From assembly GCF_011800755.1 (NCBI RefSeq), contig NZ_JAATJW010000007.1, positions 1-64,000 on the forward strand: DNA of 64,000 nt, read 5' to 3'. The position numbers were made by a program, and so were the translations under genes. The stretch is from Listeria valentina (lineage in GTDB: Bacteria; Bacillota; Bacilli; Lactobacillales; Listeriaceae). A model generated the notes under the pieces. That model saw only the letters and a list, made by a program, of their open reading frames with translations, was not told where the DNA came from and did not search any database. Positions 37,825 to 46,303 of the stretch are shown here, piece by piece; the first letter of the stretch is position 1, and the number at the start of each line of letters is the position of its first letter.

Positions 37825-37862
37825 ATCTAGCAGCTTTTTAGAAAGTTGCTAGATTTTTTTAT
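37825..37862 (+). terminator. Terminator after csp
   Basis: CTAGCAGCTTT pairs with AAAGTTGCTAG (one G-U) followed by T7. Confidence 0.88.
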
Positions 37863-37876
37863 TTAATTGAAACACA

Positions 37877-37980
37877 TTGTAAAACAGTTTTTCGATTCTT
37901 GTATAACAGTTTGTTGATTTTGGCTCTTGATTAAACTTAGTTTTTCTATATAATAAGAAAGTATAGTTTAAACTGTTTTA
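37877..37980 (+). promoter_or_regulatory. alsS promoter with tandem 22-bp repeats and inverted copy
   Basis: The promoter is TTGATT (37927-37932), a 16-bp spacer and TATAAT (37949-37954). Directly upstream two 22-bp units, 37877-37898 and 37899-37920, are adjacent and identical at 18 of 22 positions, each with the core ACAGTTT. Downstream of the -10, AAACTGTTTTA (37970-37980) is the exact reverse complement of TAAAACAGTTT at 37880-37890, and AGTTTAAACT (37966-37975) is a palindrome. This arrangement suggests regulator sites on both sides of the promoter. Confidence 0.65.
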
Positions 37981-38020
37981 ATGAAAATTTAAAACAAAGT
38001 GATACAGGAGATGAAACGAA

Positions 38021-39703
38021 TTGGAAAAGAAGCAGGAACAATTTGATGATAAAACTGGAGCGGATCTTGTCGTTGATAGCTTAATCAACCAGGGTGTAAC
38101 ACACGTTTTTGGAATACCTGGAGCAAAAATTGATAAAGTATTTGACGTGATGGAAGAACGTGGCCCTGAGCTTATTGTGAGCCGTCACGAACAAAATGCT
38201 ACATTTATGGCAGCGGCTGTTGGACGTCTAACTGGAAAACCAGGTGTAGTACTTGTGACAAGTGGACCCGGTGCTTCAAATCTCGCGACTGGACTTGTAA
38301 CGGCTACATCTGAAGGAGATCCAGTTGTAGCGATTGCGGGAAATGTGGGCAGACAAGACCGATTAAAAAGAACGCACCAATCGATGGACAATGCGGCTCT
38401 TTTTAAATCAATTACGAAATATAGTGAAGAAGTGGTCGATGCCAAAAATATTCCTGAAGCGCTTTCGAATGCTTTTCGAGCTGCTGAAGAACCTCGGCAA
38501 GGTGGGGCGTTTATCAGTTTGCCACAGGACATTGTGACGGAAGAGCACGTTCCGGCAAAAGCGATTCGTTCGCTTGCTCGACCAAAAACGGGTCCGGCAA
38601 CCAAAGAACAAGTTGCTAAACTTATCACACGGCTGAAAAAAGCCAAACTCCCGGTCCTTCTTCTTGGTATGCGTGCAAGTAGTCCAGAAGTAACTGCATC
38701 AATTCGCCGTTTGTTGCAAAAAACAAGCATTCCGGTGGTAGAGACGTTTCAGGCAGCGGGTGTCATTTCTCGTGAGTTAGAAAGCAATTTCTTCGGGCGT
38801 GTTGGGCTGTTCCGGAATCAACCGGGAGATATTCTTCTCAGCAAAGCCGATCTCGTTATTACGGTTGGCTATGACCCGATCGAATATGAACCAAAAGCTT
38901 GGAATGCATCTTCTGATCGGACGATTGTGCATATTGATGATATTATTGCCGAAATCGACCATTATTATCAACCGGTCACAGAGCTTGTAGGGAACATTTC
39001 GCTGACGCTCGACCGGATTAATGCAAAATTCGATGGGCTAGAACTTGGGGAAGCGGAGCAGGAAATTTTAAGAGGCTTGCATGAGCAGCTTGAACAACGT
39101 GATATTCCGAGTGAACCCGATGAAACCAATTTAGTTCACCCGCTTTCTGTGATTGAATCGCTACGCTCTAAAATTGACGATGATGTTACAGTAACGGTCG
39201 ATGTTGGTTCCCATTATATTTGGATGGCGCGGCATTTCCGTTCTTATGAACCGCGGAGATTGCTATTCAGTAATGGCATGCAAACACTTGGTGTTGCACT
39301 TCCGTGGGGAATTGCTGCGGGATTAGTTCGCCCGGGTGAAAAAGTGGTATCTATTTCTGGTGATGGTGGCTTCTTGTTTTCTGCAATGGAGCTAGAAACA
39401 GCTGTTAGACTCAGAATCCCGCTTGTTCATTTGATTTGGAATGATGGAAGTTACGATATGGTAGCTTTCCAACAAAAAATGAAATACGGAAAAGAAGCAG
39501 CTGTTCGCTTTGGTGGAGTAGATTTCGTGAAGTATGCGGAAAGCTTTGGGGCCAAGGGACTTCGTGTTGAGCGCCCTCAAGATTTGGATGCTGTTCTTAC
39601 TGAAGCTCTTCAATCTGAAGGTCCTGTGATAGTAGATATTCCAATTGACTATCGTGAAAACATCAAGTTGGGTGAATCGCTTCTCCCAGATCAATTCTAT
39701 TAA
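38021..39703 (+). CDS. alsS: Catabolic acetolactate synthase
   Basis: AlsS condenses two pyruvates to acetolactate with thiamine diphosphate, the first step to acetoin. The 560-aa product has the ThDP-enzyme layout: an N-terminal PYR domain with the catalytic Glu in [13 protein letters not shown] (about residue 60), a central domain, and a C-terminal ThDP motif [33 protein letters not shown] (about 447-479). Single-subunit length without a partner small subunit indicates the catabolic AlsS rather than IlvB. TTG start with AGGAG upstream. alsD lies about 3.4 kb downstream on the other strand. Confidence 0.94.
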   Translation: MEKKQEQFDDKTGADLVVDSLINQGVTHVFGIPGAKIDKVFDVMEERGPELIVSRHEQNATFMAAAVGRLTGKPGVVLVTSGPGASNLATGLVTATSEGDPVVAIAGNVGRQDRLKRTHQSMDNAALFKSITKYSEEVVDAKNIPEALSNAFRAAEEPRQGGAFISLPQDIVTEEHVPAKAIRSLARPKTGPATKEQVAKLITRLKKAKLPVLLLGMRASSPEVTASIRRLLQKTSIPVVETFQAAGVISRELESNFFGRVGLFRNQPGDILLSKADLVITVGYDPIEYEPKAWNASSDRTIVHIDDIIAEIDHYYQPVTELVGNISLTLDRINAKFDGLELGEAEQEILRGLHEQLEQRDIPSEPDETNLVHPLSVIESLRSKIDDDVTVTVDVGSHYIWMARHFRSYEPRRLLFSNGMQTLGVALPWGIAAGLVRPGEKVVSISGDGGFLFSAMELETAVRLRIPLVHLIWNDGSYDMVAFQQKMKYGKEAAVRFGGVDFVKYAESFGAKGLRVERPQDLDAVLTEALQSEGPVIVDIPIDYRENIKLGESLLPDQFY

Positions 39704-39711
39704 GTTTAACT

Positions 39712-39750
39712 AAAAAGCAAGAATGGGGTTTCCTCCATTCTTGCTTTTTT
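39712..39750 (+). terminator. Terminator after alsS
   Basis: AAAAAGCAAGAATGG pairs with CCATTCTTGCTTTTT across a short loop, followed by T. Confidence 0.92.
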
Positions 39751-39784
39751 GGTTGTTTACATTTGGAAATTTCCGTAAGAATCG

Positions 39785-39813
39785 TTGAAATTGCATGCGA
39801 TCTAGAGTAAGAT
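39785..39813 (+). promoter_or_regulatory. deoC promoter
   Basis: TTGAAA (39785-39790), a 17-bp spacer and TAAGAT (39808-39813), about 30 bp before the start codon. Confidence 0.75.
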
Positions 39814-39842
39814 ACAGTTAGGATAAAACAAAGGAGTTTTGA

Positions 39843-40508
39843 ATGATGAATATTGCCAAAATGATTGATCATACTGCGCTTAAGCCAGAAACGACAAAAG
39901 AGCAAATTGAAAAGCTAACGGAAGAAGCTAAAACTTACCAATTTGCTTCGGTTTGTGTGAACCCTACTTGGGTTAAATTTGCGAGCAGCCAACTTGCAGA
40001 TTCTGGTGTGGATACGTGTACAGTGATTGGTTTTCCGCTTGGAGCGAATACTTCTAGTGTGAAAGCTTTTGAAACAAAAGATGCCATTTTAAATGGAGCA
40101 ACGGAAGTAGATATGGTCATTAATATCGGCGCGCTAAAAGAGGGAAATGATGCGTTTGTTGAAGAAGATATCAAGGCTGTTGTAGAAGCAGCTGATGGAA
40201 CACTTGTTAAAGTGATCATCGAAACTTGCCTTTTGACGGATGAAGAGAAGGTTCGTGCTTGCAAGCTTGCGGTGAAAGCAGGAGCTGATTTTGTGAAAAC
40301 ATCTACTGGGTTCAGCTCTGGTGGTGCAACTGTTCATGATATCAAGCTTATGCGTGAAACGGTCGGACCGGATATTGGTGTGAAAGCTTCTGGTGGGATT
40401 CGGACAAAAGAAGATGTTTTGAAAATGATTGATGCAGGAGCAACGCGTATTGGAGCAAGTGCTGGCGTAGCGATTGTTTCAGGTGAAGCGGGCACATCAG
40501 ATTATTAA
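39843..40508 (+). CDS. deoC: Deoxyribose-phosphate aldolase
   Basis: DeoC splits 2-deoxyribose 5-phosphate into acetaldehyde and glyceraldehyde 3-phosphate in deoxynucleoside catabolism. The 221-aa TIM-barrel enzyme shows [11 protein letters not shown] at the start, CVNPTWV, the Schiff-base lysine in [16 protein letters not shown] (about residues 147-162), and [27 protein letters not shown] with the second lysine. AAGGAG precedes the start. It stands alone between promoter and terminator. Confidence 0.96.
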   Translation: MMNIAKMIDHTALKPETTKEQIEKLTEEAKTYQFASVCVNPTWVKFASSQLADSGVDTCTVIGFPLGANTSSVKAFETKDAILNGATEVDMVINIGALKEGNDAFVEEDIKAVVEAADGTLVKVIIETCLLTDEEKVRACKLAVKAGADFVKTSTGFSSGGATVHDIKLMRETVGPDIGVKASGGIRTKEDVLKMIDAGATRIGASAGVAIVSGEAGTSDY

Positions 40509-40512
40509 GTAA

Positions 40513-40549
40513 ATGCATCCAAATCAAGAGATTTGGATGCATTTTTGTT
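40513..40549 (+). terminator. Terminator after deoC
   Basis: ATGCATCCAAATC (40513-40525) and GATTTGGATGCAT (40530-40542) form a perfect 13-bp stem with 4-nt loop and T-rich tail. Confidence 0.92.
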
Positions 40550-40617
40550 TTTTCTTTCCTAATGGAAGCTTTTATGTGAAAATGTAGGGAGAGCATATTG
40601 GAAAGCGAGGGATTCGG

Positions 40618-41649
40618 TTGAGCACGACGATTCGAGAAATTGCCGAAAAAACAGGAGTGTCGATTACGACCATTTCACAGATTTTAAATGGAAAAGGGGA
40701 ACGGTTTAGCGAAGTGACAAGGAAAAAAGTCCTTCATGCAGCTGAACAGATGAAGTATAAACCGAATTTTTTCGCTAAAAATATGATCAAAAATCACACG
40801 AACACGATTGGCATGGTTGTTCCCGAAGTAACGGATGCTTTCTTTTCGCAGCTAGTAAAAGGAGCAGAAGATTATTTAAACGGGGAAGGGTATATGATCA
40901 TGCTTTGCAACTCGTCGAATGACACGAAAAGAGAAGATCACTACATTGAAGAATTGCTGCATCGTGCCGTAGATGGACTGATTATCGCAAGTCCGCACAT
41001 TCTCGATTCAGAAGTCTTTACGCGTCTAAAGGATAAGCGTTGTCCGTTTATTTTACTTGATCGCGAACGAAATGAGCGGCAAGAGGGAAGGATCGCCGTT
41101 GATGATTTTGCTGGAGGCTACGAGGCCACAAAACACTTGATCGATTTAGGCCACCGGGACATTGGGATTATCGTTTCAGATGCGTCCTTTTATAATGTGT
41201 TTGAACGATTTGAAGGTTACCGAAAAGCCATGAAAGAACATAGTTTGCCGGTTTTAGAAAAATGGATCGTAAGTGGCGATCAAACGATGCAAGGCGGCTT
41301 GGATGCTACAAGGAAGCTGTTTGAACAAGATGCGCAGGTGACGGCTATTTTTGCGACGAACGATTTGATGGCAACGGGAGCTTATCGTTATGCGCATGAA
41401 GAAGGGATCGCTATCCCAGAAGACCTTTCTGTCATTGGCTTTGATGATATTGAATTAGCGGCTTTTATGACGCCACCATTAACGACAATTCGGCAACCGA
41501 TATATGAAATGGGAGCAATCGCGGCAAAAGCTCTTCTAGGGAAAATTGAACATCCCGAAGAAGCGATGCCAAATCATTTGCTCAAATTGAATTTGATTGA
41601 AAGAAGCAGCACGAAAAGATTTGACAGTGGAAGCTCTTCTACCGTATAG
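40618..41649 (+). CDS. LacI family transcriptional regulator
   Basis: The 343-aa product has an N-terminal LacI helix-turn-helix (TIREIAEKTGVSITTISQILNGKGERFSEVTRKKV, about residues 3-37) and a periplasmic-binding-like effector domain (NTIGMVVPEVTDAFFSQLVKGAED, FILLDRERN, IGFDDIELAAFMTPPLTTIRQP). TTG start. Placed between deoC and pdp, it likely controls nucleoside catabolism, with a candidate operator just downstream before pdp. It could instead respond to ribose or a purine; the effector is not determined. Confidence 0.88.
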   Translation: MSTTIREIAEKTGVSITTISQILNGKGERFSEVTRKKVLHAAEQMKYKPNFFAKNMIKNHTNTIGMVVPEVTDAFFSQLVKGAEDYLNGEGYMIMLCNSSNDTKREDHYIEELLHRAVDGLIIASPHILDSEVFTRLKDKRCPFILLDRERNERQEGRIAVDDFAGGYEATKHLIDLGHRDIGIIVSDASFYNVFERFEGYRKAMKEHSLPVLEKWIVSGDQTMQGGLDATRKLFEQDAQVTAIFATNDLMATGAYRYAHEEGIAIPEDLSVIGFDDIELAAFMTPPLTTIRQPIYEMGAIAAKALLGKIEHPEEAMPNHLLKLNLIERSSTKRFDSGSSSTV

Positions 41650-41682
41650 TGAAGGAGAAATGAGCTTTCCATTTTTATGGTT

Positions 41683-41698
41683 AGTAAAACGGTTTACT
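41683..41698 (+). promoter_or_regulatory. LacI-type operator before pdp
   Basis: AGTAAAACGGTTTACT has perfect 6-bp inverted arms (AGTAAA/TTTACT) around ACGG with a central CG, the form typical of LacI family operators. It lies about 20 bp before the pdp start codon. It does not fit the catabolite-responsive cre consensus at the outer positions. Confidence 0.6.
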
Positions 41699-41718
41699 TA
41701 AGAAAGGACGTGCTTTAA

Positions 41719-43020
41719 GTGAGAATGGTGGATATTATTTCAAAAAAACGGGATGGCTTGCCATTAACTAAAAATGAAATCGCTTTTTTTGTGGATGGTT
41801 ATACAAAAGGCGAGATTCCAGATTATCAAGCTAGCGCACTTCTGATGGCAATTTATTTTGAAGATATGACGGAGGAAGAACGGCAGGCTTTGACGATGTC
41901 CATGGTAAACTCTGGCGAAACGATCGATCTTTCAGCGATTAGTGGTATTAAAGTTGATAAGCATTCAACTGGCGGCGTTGGTGACACTACGACGCTTGTT
42001 CTTGCCCCGCTTGTTGCTGCTGTTGGTGTTCCGGTGGCTAAGATGTCTGGGCGCGGTCTTGGGCACACGGGAGGCACGATTGACAAGCTCGAGTCTGTGA
42101 AAGGGTTCCACGTGGAGCTTTCGAAAGAGGAATTCACGGAGCTTGTGAACCGCGATAAAGTAGCTGTTATGGGGCAATCGGGCAATTTGACGCCGGCGGA
42201 TAAAAAGTTGTATGCGCTCCGAGACGTGACGGGGACGGTTAATTCCATTCCGCTTATTGCGAGTTCGATTATGAGCAAGAAAATTGCGGCGGGTGCTGAT
42301 GCAATTTGTTTGGATGTAAAGACAGGTGCAGGTGCTTTTATGAAAACAGAAGAAGATGCAGAAAGTTTGGCACATGCCATGGTTCAAATCGGAAATGGCG
42401 TGGGACGAAATACGATGGCAGTCATTTCGGATATGTCACAACCGCTCGGCTATGCAATTGGGAATGCACTCGAAGTAAAAGAAGCGATTGCTACTTTGAA
42501 AGGAGAAGGCCCAGAAGATTTGACGGAACTTGTGCTTGTTTTAGGAAGCCAAATGGTGGTGCTCGCGGAAAAAGCAGATAGCTTAGAGGAAGCTCGCAAA
42601 ATGCTTGAAGCGGTCATTCGAAGTGGGGAAGCACTTGAGAAGTTCAAAGAATTCTTGCGGAATCAAGGCGGAGATGATTCGGTGGTGGATAATCCGGATA
42701 AGCTTCCTGATGCGGCTTTTAAGCAAGAACTTCCTGCCAAACGAAGCGGTTTTGTAAGTGAGATCGTAGCTGATGAAATGGGAGTTGCCGCGATGATGCT
42801 TGGGGCAGGTCGTGCGACAAAAGAAGATGAAATTGATCTTTCTGTTGGAATTGTGCTTCGGAAAAAAGTCGGGGATGCGGTTCAAGAAGGAGAAAGTCTA
42901 GCCACGGTTTATAGCAGTCACGCGGATATTTCTGCTGTTCAAGCTAAAATTTATAAACATATTACAATTGCAGATCGAGCTGAAAAACCGAAATTGATTC
43001 ATAAAATAATTACTGAATAA
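41719..43020 (+). CDS. pdp: Pyrimidine-nucleoside phosphorylase
   Basis: Pdp phosphorolyses thymidine, deoxyuridine and uridine to base and (deoxy)ribose 1-phosphate. The 433-aa product starts [17 protein letters not shown] and carries the family signature [17 protein letters not shown] (about residues 110-126) plus [13 protein letters not shown] and the C-terminal domain ([24 protein letters not shown]). GTG start with AAAGGACG upstream. It supplies deoxyribose 1-phosphate for DeoB then DeoC. Confidence 0.95.
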   Translation: MRMVDIISKKRDGLPLTKNEIAFFVDGYTKGEIPDYQASALLMAIYFEDMTEEERQALTMSMVNSGETIDLSAISGIKVDKHSTGGVGDTTTLVLAPLVAAVGVPVAKMSGRGLGHTGGTIDKLESVKGFHVELSKEEFTELVNRDKVAVMGQSGNLTPADKKLYALRDVTGTVNSIPLIASSIMSKKIAAGADAICLDVKTGAGAFMKTEEDAESLAHAMVQIGNGVGRNTMAVISDMSQPLGYAIGNALEVKEAIATLKGEGPEDLTELVLVLGSQMVVLAEKADSLEEARKMLEAVIRSGEALEKFKEFLRNQGGDDSVVDNPDKLPDAAFKQELPAKRSGFVSEIVADEMGVAAMMLGAGRATKEDEIDLSVGIVLRKKVGDAVQEGESLATVYSSHADISAVQAKIYKHITIADRAEKPKLIHKIITE

Positions 43021-43060
43021 AAAAGTCAGCTTTCGGGAAGTTCCGAAAGCTGACTTTTTT
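43021..43060. terminator. Bidirectional terminator between pdp and alsD
   Basis: AAAAGTCAGCTTTCGG (43021-43036) and CCGAAAGCTGACTTTT (43043-43058) form a perfect 16-bp stem with a 6-nt loop and A/T runs at both ends. It serves both convergent genes. Confidence 0.93.
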
Positions 43061-43772
43061 ATTTTTCAGCAGCATCAATTTGGGCAAGCATATCATCTGA
43101 TACTAGATTTTTGTTTAAGAAGTCCTTCGAATGAGGGAGTTCTAAATGGACTGCAGTTTGTTCGGCAACTTCTACGGTTCCTTCAAGCAATTCATAGTCA
43201 AAAACGTGTCCGCCGACTTGCTTAGCTTGATCGATGAAATGGATGTGGTAGCCAGCAACACCAATTCCTGTAATGTAAGCCGGCATGTAGAAACCAACAA
43301 TCGTTCCTTCGATTTCTTCAAAATGATAAGTTGGTTGCGTTTTAACGGCTTCGACAAGTGGCGGATAGGGTTTCGTTTGTTTTGGAGCGACTCGAGTATT
43401 CACAAAACGGAATTTACCTTTGATTTGGACCGCATAGAATAAATTAGGTCCCTTCGTCAAACTTGCTGTTCTTGCTTCGATTTGTTCACGTGTTGTGGCT
43501 TCGCTTATTTTGAAACTCGTATCGGGTACGAAATGAGTGATGCTCGCGTACGGTGTTGTTGCTTCAGGTGCGACTTCGTAAGCTTTGCCATCTTCGCGCA
43601 CTTGATAAGCGACTCCATCTGCTACGACGAGCTCACCATCAAACTGGTCAAATGTGCCAATTCCGAGATCTCCGTGTTTGAGTAGCGCAGAAAAGGTCAT
43701 TGTTCCGTCAAACAGTCCGCCAACAAGAGCGGCCATCGTGGAATGTTGAAAGAGTTGATTTTCAGTTTCCAT
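43059..43772 (-). CDS. alsD: Alpha-acetolactate decarboxylase
   Basis: AlsD decarboxylates acetolactate to acetoin, the step after AlsS. The 237-aa product shows the typical QHSTMAALVGGLFDG near the start, FDGELVVADGVAYQV, and the metal-binding and C-terminal motifs GTIVGFYMPAYITGIGVAGYHIHFID (about residues 162-187) with the His cluster. AAGGAG on the minus strand places the start at ATG 43772 rather than the upstream in-frame ATG 43808. Usual length 235-255 aa. Confidence 0.93.
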   Translation of the reverse strand: METENQLFQHSTMAALVGGLFDGTMTFSALLKHGDLGIGTFDQFDGELVVADGVAYQVREDGKAYEVAPEATTPYASITHFVPDTSFKISEATTREQIEARTASLTKGPNLFYAVQIKGKFRFVNTRVAPKQTKPYPPLVEAVKTQPTYHFEEIEGTIVGFYMPAYITGIGVAGYHIHFIDQAKQVGGHVFDYELLEGTVEVAEQTAVHLELPHSKDFLNKNLVSDDMLAQIDAAEK

Positions 43773-43807
43773 TGTTATCTCTCCTTGTAGTACTAGTTTT
43801 TCATTCA

Positions 43808-43907
43808 AGACTAATACAGCTTTTATTCTTTTTTCATTATAGCACTAAAATAAAGTCTTGAAAATGAAGAGGATTCTTAATACAGATGTAAAAATCTGTA
43901 TTAGTCT
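43808..43907 (-). promoter_or_regulatory. alsD promoter flanked by TAATACAG inverted repeats
   Basis: On the minus strand TGCTATAAT gives an extended -10 (TATAAT at 43841-43836). AGACTAATACAG (43808-43819) is the exact inverse of CTGTATTAGTCT (43896-43907), and a third copy TAATACAG begins at 43878, forming TAATACAGAT / ATCTGTATTA with a 6-nt gap (43878-43903). The sites bracket the promoter, as expected for an operator pair. No T-run follows, so this is not a terminator. Confidence 0.65.
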
Positions 43908-43990
43908 TAAGTGGCCTTTAAAGCAAAACTTGCAGAAAACAGCGGGAATTGGTACATTTAAACTATCTTGAAAAGAATGAAGGGGAAGGC

Positions 43991-44512
43991 ATGGAATCTA
44001 TTGAAACAAAGCGTTTGCTTTTGATTGAATATACCCGTGAAATGATTGAAGCGACGATCGCTGGCATTGGAAAGCTGGAAACAGTGCTTGGCTGCGAGGT
44101 TTCTGAGGACTGGCCGGGTATTGATTTCTTTTTTTATTTGCCTTATGTGCTTGATAATGTGAAAAAGAAACCAGAGATGACGAAATGGACGCGTCTTATT
44201 ATTTTAAAAGAAGAAAATATTGTCATTGGTGAAATTGGTGGGCAAGGCGATCCAGATGAAACTGGTGAAATCGAGCTTGGATACAGTGTTGTTCTGGAGT
44301 TTCAACATCATGGATATATGACAGAAGCGCTTTCGGCGATGCTTGCTTGGCTAAAGGAACAAGAAGTGATTACGCGAATTTTTGCGCGTTCGTTTGAAAG
44401 TAATTTAGCTTCGATTGGAGTACTAGAGCGGACTGGCTTTGTTCATCAGGCAGATGAGGATGAAGTTCAATCTGGTGGGAAAATAACGCACTGGGAGTGG
44501 CAGAAAAAATGA
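43991..44512 (+). CDS. GNAT acetyltransferase (RimJ/RimL-like)
   Basis: The 173-aa product has a GNAT fold: IETKRLLLIEYTREM at the start, the acetyl-CoA loop region IELGYSVVLEFQHHGYMTEALSAML (about residues 95-119), and FESNLASIGVLERTGFV (about 139-155). This layout is common in ribosomal-protein and antibiotic N-acetyltransferases. The substrate is unknown. AGGGGAAGG places the start at ATG 43991. It overlaps the next gene by 4 bp (ATGA). Confidence 0.82.
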   Translation: MESIETKRLLLIEYTREMIEATIAGIGKLETVLGCEVSEDWPGIDFFFYLPYVLDNVKKKPEMTKWTRLIILKEENIVIGEIGGQGDPDETGEIELGYSVVLEFQHHGYMTEALSAMLAWLKEQEVITRIFARSFESNLASIGVLERTGFVHQADEDEVQSGGKITHWEWQKK

Positions 44513-45036
44513 TGATTATTCCTTCTGGAAAACCGAAAATTTGGGATAGATCACCAGAACTCGGGGCGGTACGAGCAAGAGAAGCTTATACTGGAACTTT
44601 CCACAAACTTTGTCAGGCGTACGCTGAAAAATTTGCAGATGATTGGCTCATTCTTTCCCCACGTTATGGGTTTTTAAAGCCTGAAGATCTCGTTTTAGGG
44701 CCTTATGACGTGCGTTTCACCTTAAAAGGAACAAACGCGTCAACTATTCAAATGGAAGAGCTAAAAGCGCAGTGGCAAGAAAAAGGGGTAGCGGCTTTTG
44801 AACCAGTGACGATACTTGGAGGAAAGAAATTTACGCCACTGCTTTCTCAGGTGACGGATCAAAAAAATCCCTTGCTTACGCCCTTAAGTGGTTCAAAAGG
44901 AATTGGCGACATGCAAGGGAAATTAAAACAAGCGATTCAAAGCGGGCAATATCCCATTTTGCTGATTAAAAAAAGTGCGGCTGTAATTAATAAAAAAAGC
45001 ACGCCCATGTTGAGATTTTTACGAATAAAAAAGTAA
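44509..45036 (+). CDS. Conserved protein resembling DUF6884
   Basis: The 175-aa product begins MMIIPSGKPKIWDR and has AREAYTGTFHKLCQAYAEKF and DDWLILSPRYGFLKPEDLVLGPYDVRF (about residues 47-73), a pattern like the DUF6884 domain in which a short P-C/S-GK motif and a YGL/YGF-PYD motif are conserved. No biochemical role is known to me. The start overlaps the stop of the acetyltransferase gene, so the two are coupled. The 3' half is overlapped by a small minus-strand ORF. Confidence 0.75.
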   Translation: MMIIPSGKPKIWDRSPELGAVRAREAYTGTFHKLCQAYAEKFADDWLILSPRYGFLKPEDLVLGPYDVRFTLKGTNASTIQMEELKAQWQEKGVAAFEPVTILGGKKFTPLLSQVTDQKNPLLTPLSGSKGIGDMQGKLKQAIQSGQYPILLIKKSAAVINKKSTPMLRFLRIKK

Positions 45037-45089
45037 AGACTCTGCAAAAGCATTAATATGCAGAGCGAAACAACAATAATGTGTAGCAT
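44937..45089 (-). CDS. Small hydrophobic protein, 50 aa, antisense to the DUF6884-like gene
   Basis: ATG 45087-45089 on the minus strand is preceded by a strong ACAGGAGG. The 50-residue product has two hydrophobic stretches (LHIIVVSLCILMLLQSLYFF and NMGVLFLLITAALFLISKMG) joined by IRKNL, so a two-helix membrane hairpin is plausible. It lies antisense to the 3' end of the plus-strand gene. Its promoter is not obvious; read-through of the upstream hairpin from the DUF1694 gene is possible. A toxin-like small membrane protein is one idea but without direct evidence. Confidence 0.45.
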   Translation of the reverse strand: MLHIIVVSLCILMLLQSLYFFIRKNLNMGVLFLLITAALFLISKMGYCPL

Positions 45090-45106
45090 GAAGAACCTCC
45101 TGTAAC

Positions 45107-45137
45107 GAAAACACGGACTTCGTAATCCGTGTTTTTA
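45107..45137. terminator. Bidirectional terminator
   Basis: AAAACACGGA pairs with TCCGTGTTTT across a short loop, with T-runs on both strands. It ends the DUF6884-like gene on plus and the DUF1694 gene on minus. Confidence 0.82.
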
Positions 45138-45578
45138 GTTTAGCAATTTTTTTATTTTATCAAGTAAGCTTGGCTGCGACTCAGTTTGACTTTCCTCTTT
45201 TGTAGGCGTTGCTTTTTCAAGTTTTACATCCGGTGTCGCCACTTCTTGTTTGGCCGCTAAGACAAGGAAAATATCCGTTTCATCTTCTTCGCGCTGAACG
45301 ATAGAGAACTCATTTCCAGTTTTTTCAGCAAGCTGAATATAAGGCCGAAGGGACTGATAAGGAAGCGCTCCGTTTAAAAGCAGTTTCGCATCTGGATGTT
45401 CTTTCATTTTTTGTTCGAGTTCAGGAAGGAAATTAAGTGTTAATACCTGCTCTTTTGTAAGAGAAGTAATCACACGTTCCTGAAAAGTACCCAGATATTT
45501 TTTCTTTTGAAGAGGATGTAACTCTTTTCCGCCGGTAATTCCATTTTCAAGATATTGACCAACTTTATCTTCTTCCAT
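45135..45578 (-). CDS. YueI family protein (DUF1694)
   Basis: The 147-aa product matches the DUF1694/YueI family of Firmicutes: GGKELHPLQKKKYLGTFQERVITSLTKEQV at residues about 16-45 and LLNGALPYQSLRPYIQLAEKTG at about 66-87. The C-terminal third is a charged, low-complexity linker ending LLDKIKKLLN. The function is unknown. AAAGGAG precedes the ATG. The usual length is near 130-150 aa. Confidence 0.83.
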   Translation of the reverse strand: MEEDKVGQYLENGITGGKELHPLQKKKYLGTFQERVITSLTKEQVLTLNFLPELEQKMKEHPDAKLLLNGALPYQSLRPYIQLAEKTGNEFSIVQREEDETDIFLVLAAKQEVATPDVKLEKATPTKEESQTESQPSLLDKIKKLLN

Positions 45579-45703
45579 GATTTGGATACTCCTTTAAAGC
45601 TATTTTCTCGTTTATTGTAGCATGAAGTAGAAGAAGGTGCAAAATTTCACAGGAATGATCGGGCTTTAATTCTAGAAATCTGACTGTGTAAATTTGGATA
45701 TGG

Positions 45704-45709
45704 TATAAT
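45704..45709 (+). promoter_or_regulatory. Extended -10 promoter before speG
   Basis: TGGTATAAT supplies a consensus TATAAT at 45704-45709, about 38 bp before the start codon. Confidence 0.6.
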
Positions 45710-45746
45710 GAAACTGTATAAAAACTAATGAGAGCGAGCTGGAAAT

Positions 45747-46253
45747 ATGCACATTCGTGCCTTAGAAGAAAACGACTTGAACCATATCCATGAGTTAAAT
45801 AACAAGTTAAATGTCATGGCATATTGGTTTGAGGAGCCTTATGAATCACTAAGTGAATTGAAAAGTTTGTATCAAAAGCACATTTATGATGAGTCCGAAC
45901 GCCGTTTTGTGATTATTAAGGAAGGTCAATTTGCAGGAATCATTGAACTCGTTGAAATTGACTATATACACCGAAACTGTGAGATTCAAGTAATCGTTAA
46001 GGAAGAGTTTCAAGGTGAGGGACTTGCGCAAGGAGCAATGGAAAAAGGCATTAACTATGCGTTTCAAATTTTAAACCTGCATAAAGTCTTTTTATATGTG
46101 GATACCGAAAACGAAGGAGCTGTCCATATTTATAAAAAGTTAGGGTTTGAAATTGAAGGAACGATGGTTGAACAGTTTTATATGCGAGGCGAGTACAAAG
46201 ACTGCTATTTCATGGGGCTATTTAAGCGAAACTGGAAACAAGCACAAATGTAA
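45747..46253 (+). CDS. speG: Spermidine N1-acetyltransferase-like protein
   Basis: SpeG acetylates spermidine and spermine with acetyl-CoA to limit polyamine stress. The 168-aa product matches the E. coli enzyme closely in MAYWFEEPYESLSEL (about residues 24-38), KHIYDESERRFVII, HRNCEIQVIVKEEFQGEGLA (about 75-94, the acetyl-CoA site) and IYKKLGFEIEG. Weak ribosome binding site (CTGGAAAT). Monocistronic. Confidence 0.88.
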   Translation: MHIRALEENDLNHIHELNNKLNVMAYWFEEPYESLSELKSLYQKHIYDESERRFVIIKEGQFAGIIELVEIDYIHRNCEIQVIVKEEFQGEGLAQGAMEKGINYAFQILNLHKVFLYVDTENEGAVHIYKKLGFEIEGTMVEQFYMRGEYKDCYFMGLFKRNWKQAQM

Positions 46254-46255
46254 AT

Positions 46256-46303
46256 AAAAAATCCCGATGGTTGTGGGGAACACAGCCATCGGGATTTTTT
46301 ATT
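46256..46303. terminator. Bidirectional terminator between speG and zwf
   Basis: AAAATCCCGATGG pairs with CCATCGGGATTTT across a 15-nt loop, with T on both sides. Confidence 0.92.

Noticed and set aside
38185-38730. 181-aa open frame on the minus strand within alsS
   Set aside because: Antisense shadow of a strongly conserved enzyme. The protein sequence is low in structure and rich in Ser/Ala/Pro, and there is no ribosome binding site.
40348-40596. 82-aa minus-strand frame across the end of deoC and its terminator
   Set aside because: It crosses the terminator hairpin and lacks a ribosome binding site.
41853-42380. 175-aa open frame on the minus strand within pdp
   Set aside because: Antisense to a well-identified phosphorylase, with Ser/Thr/Pro-rich composition typical of a reverse-strand shadow.
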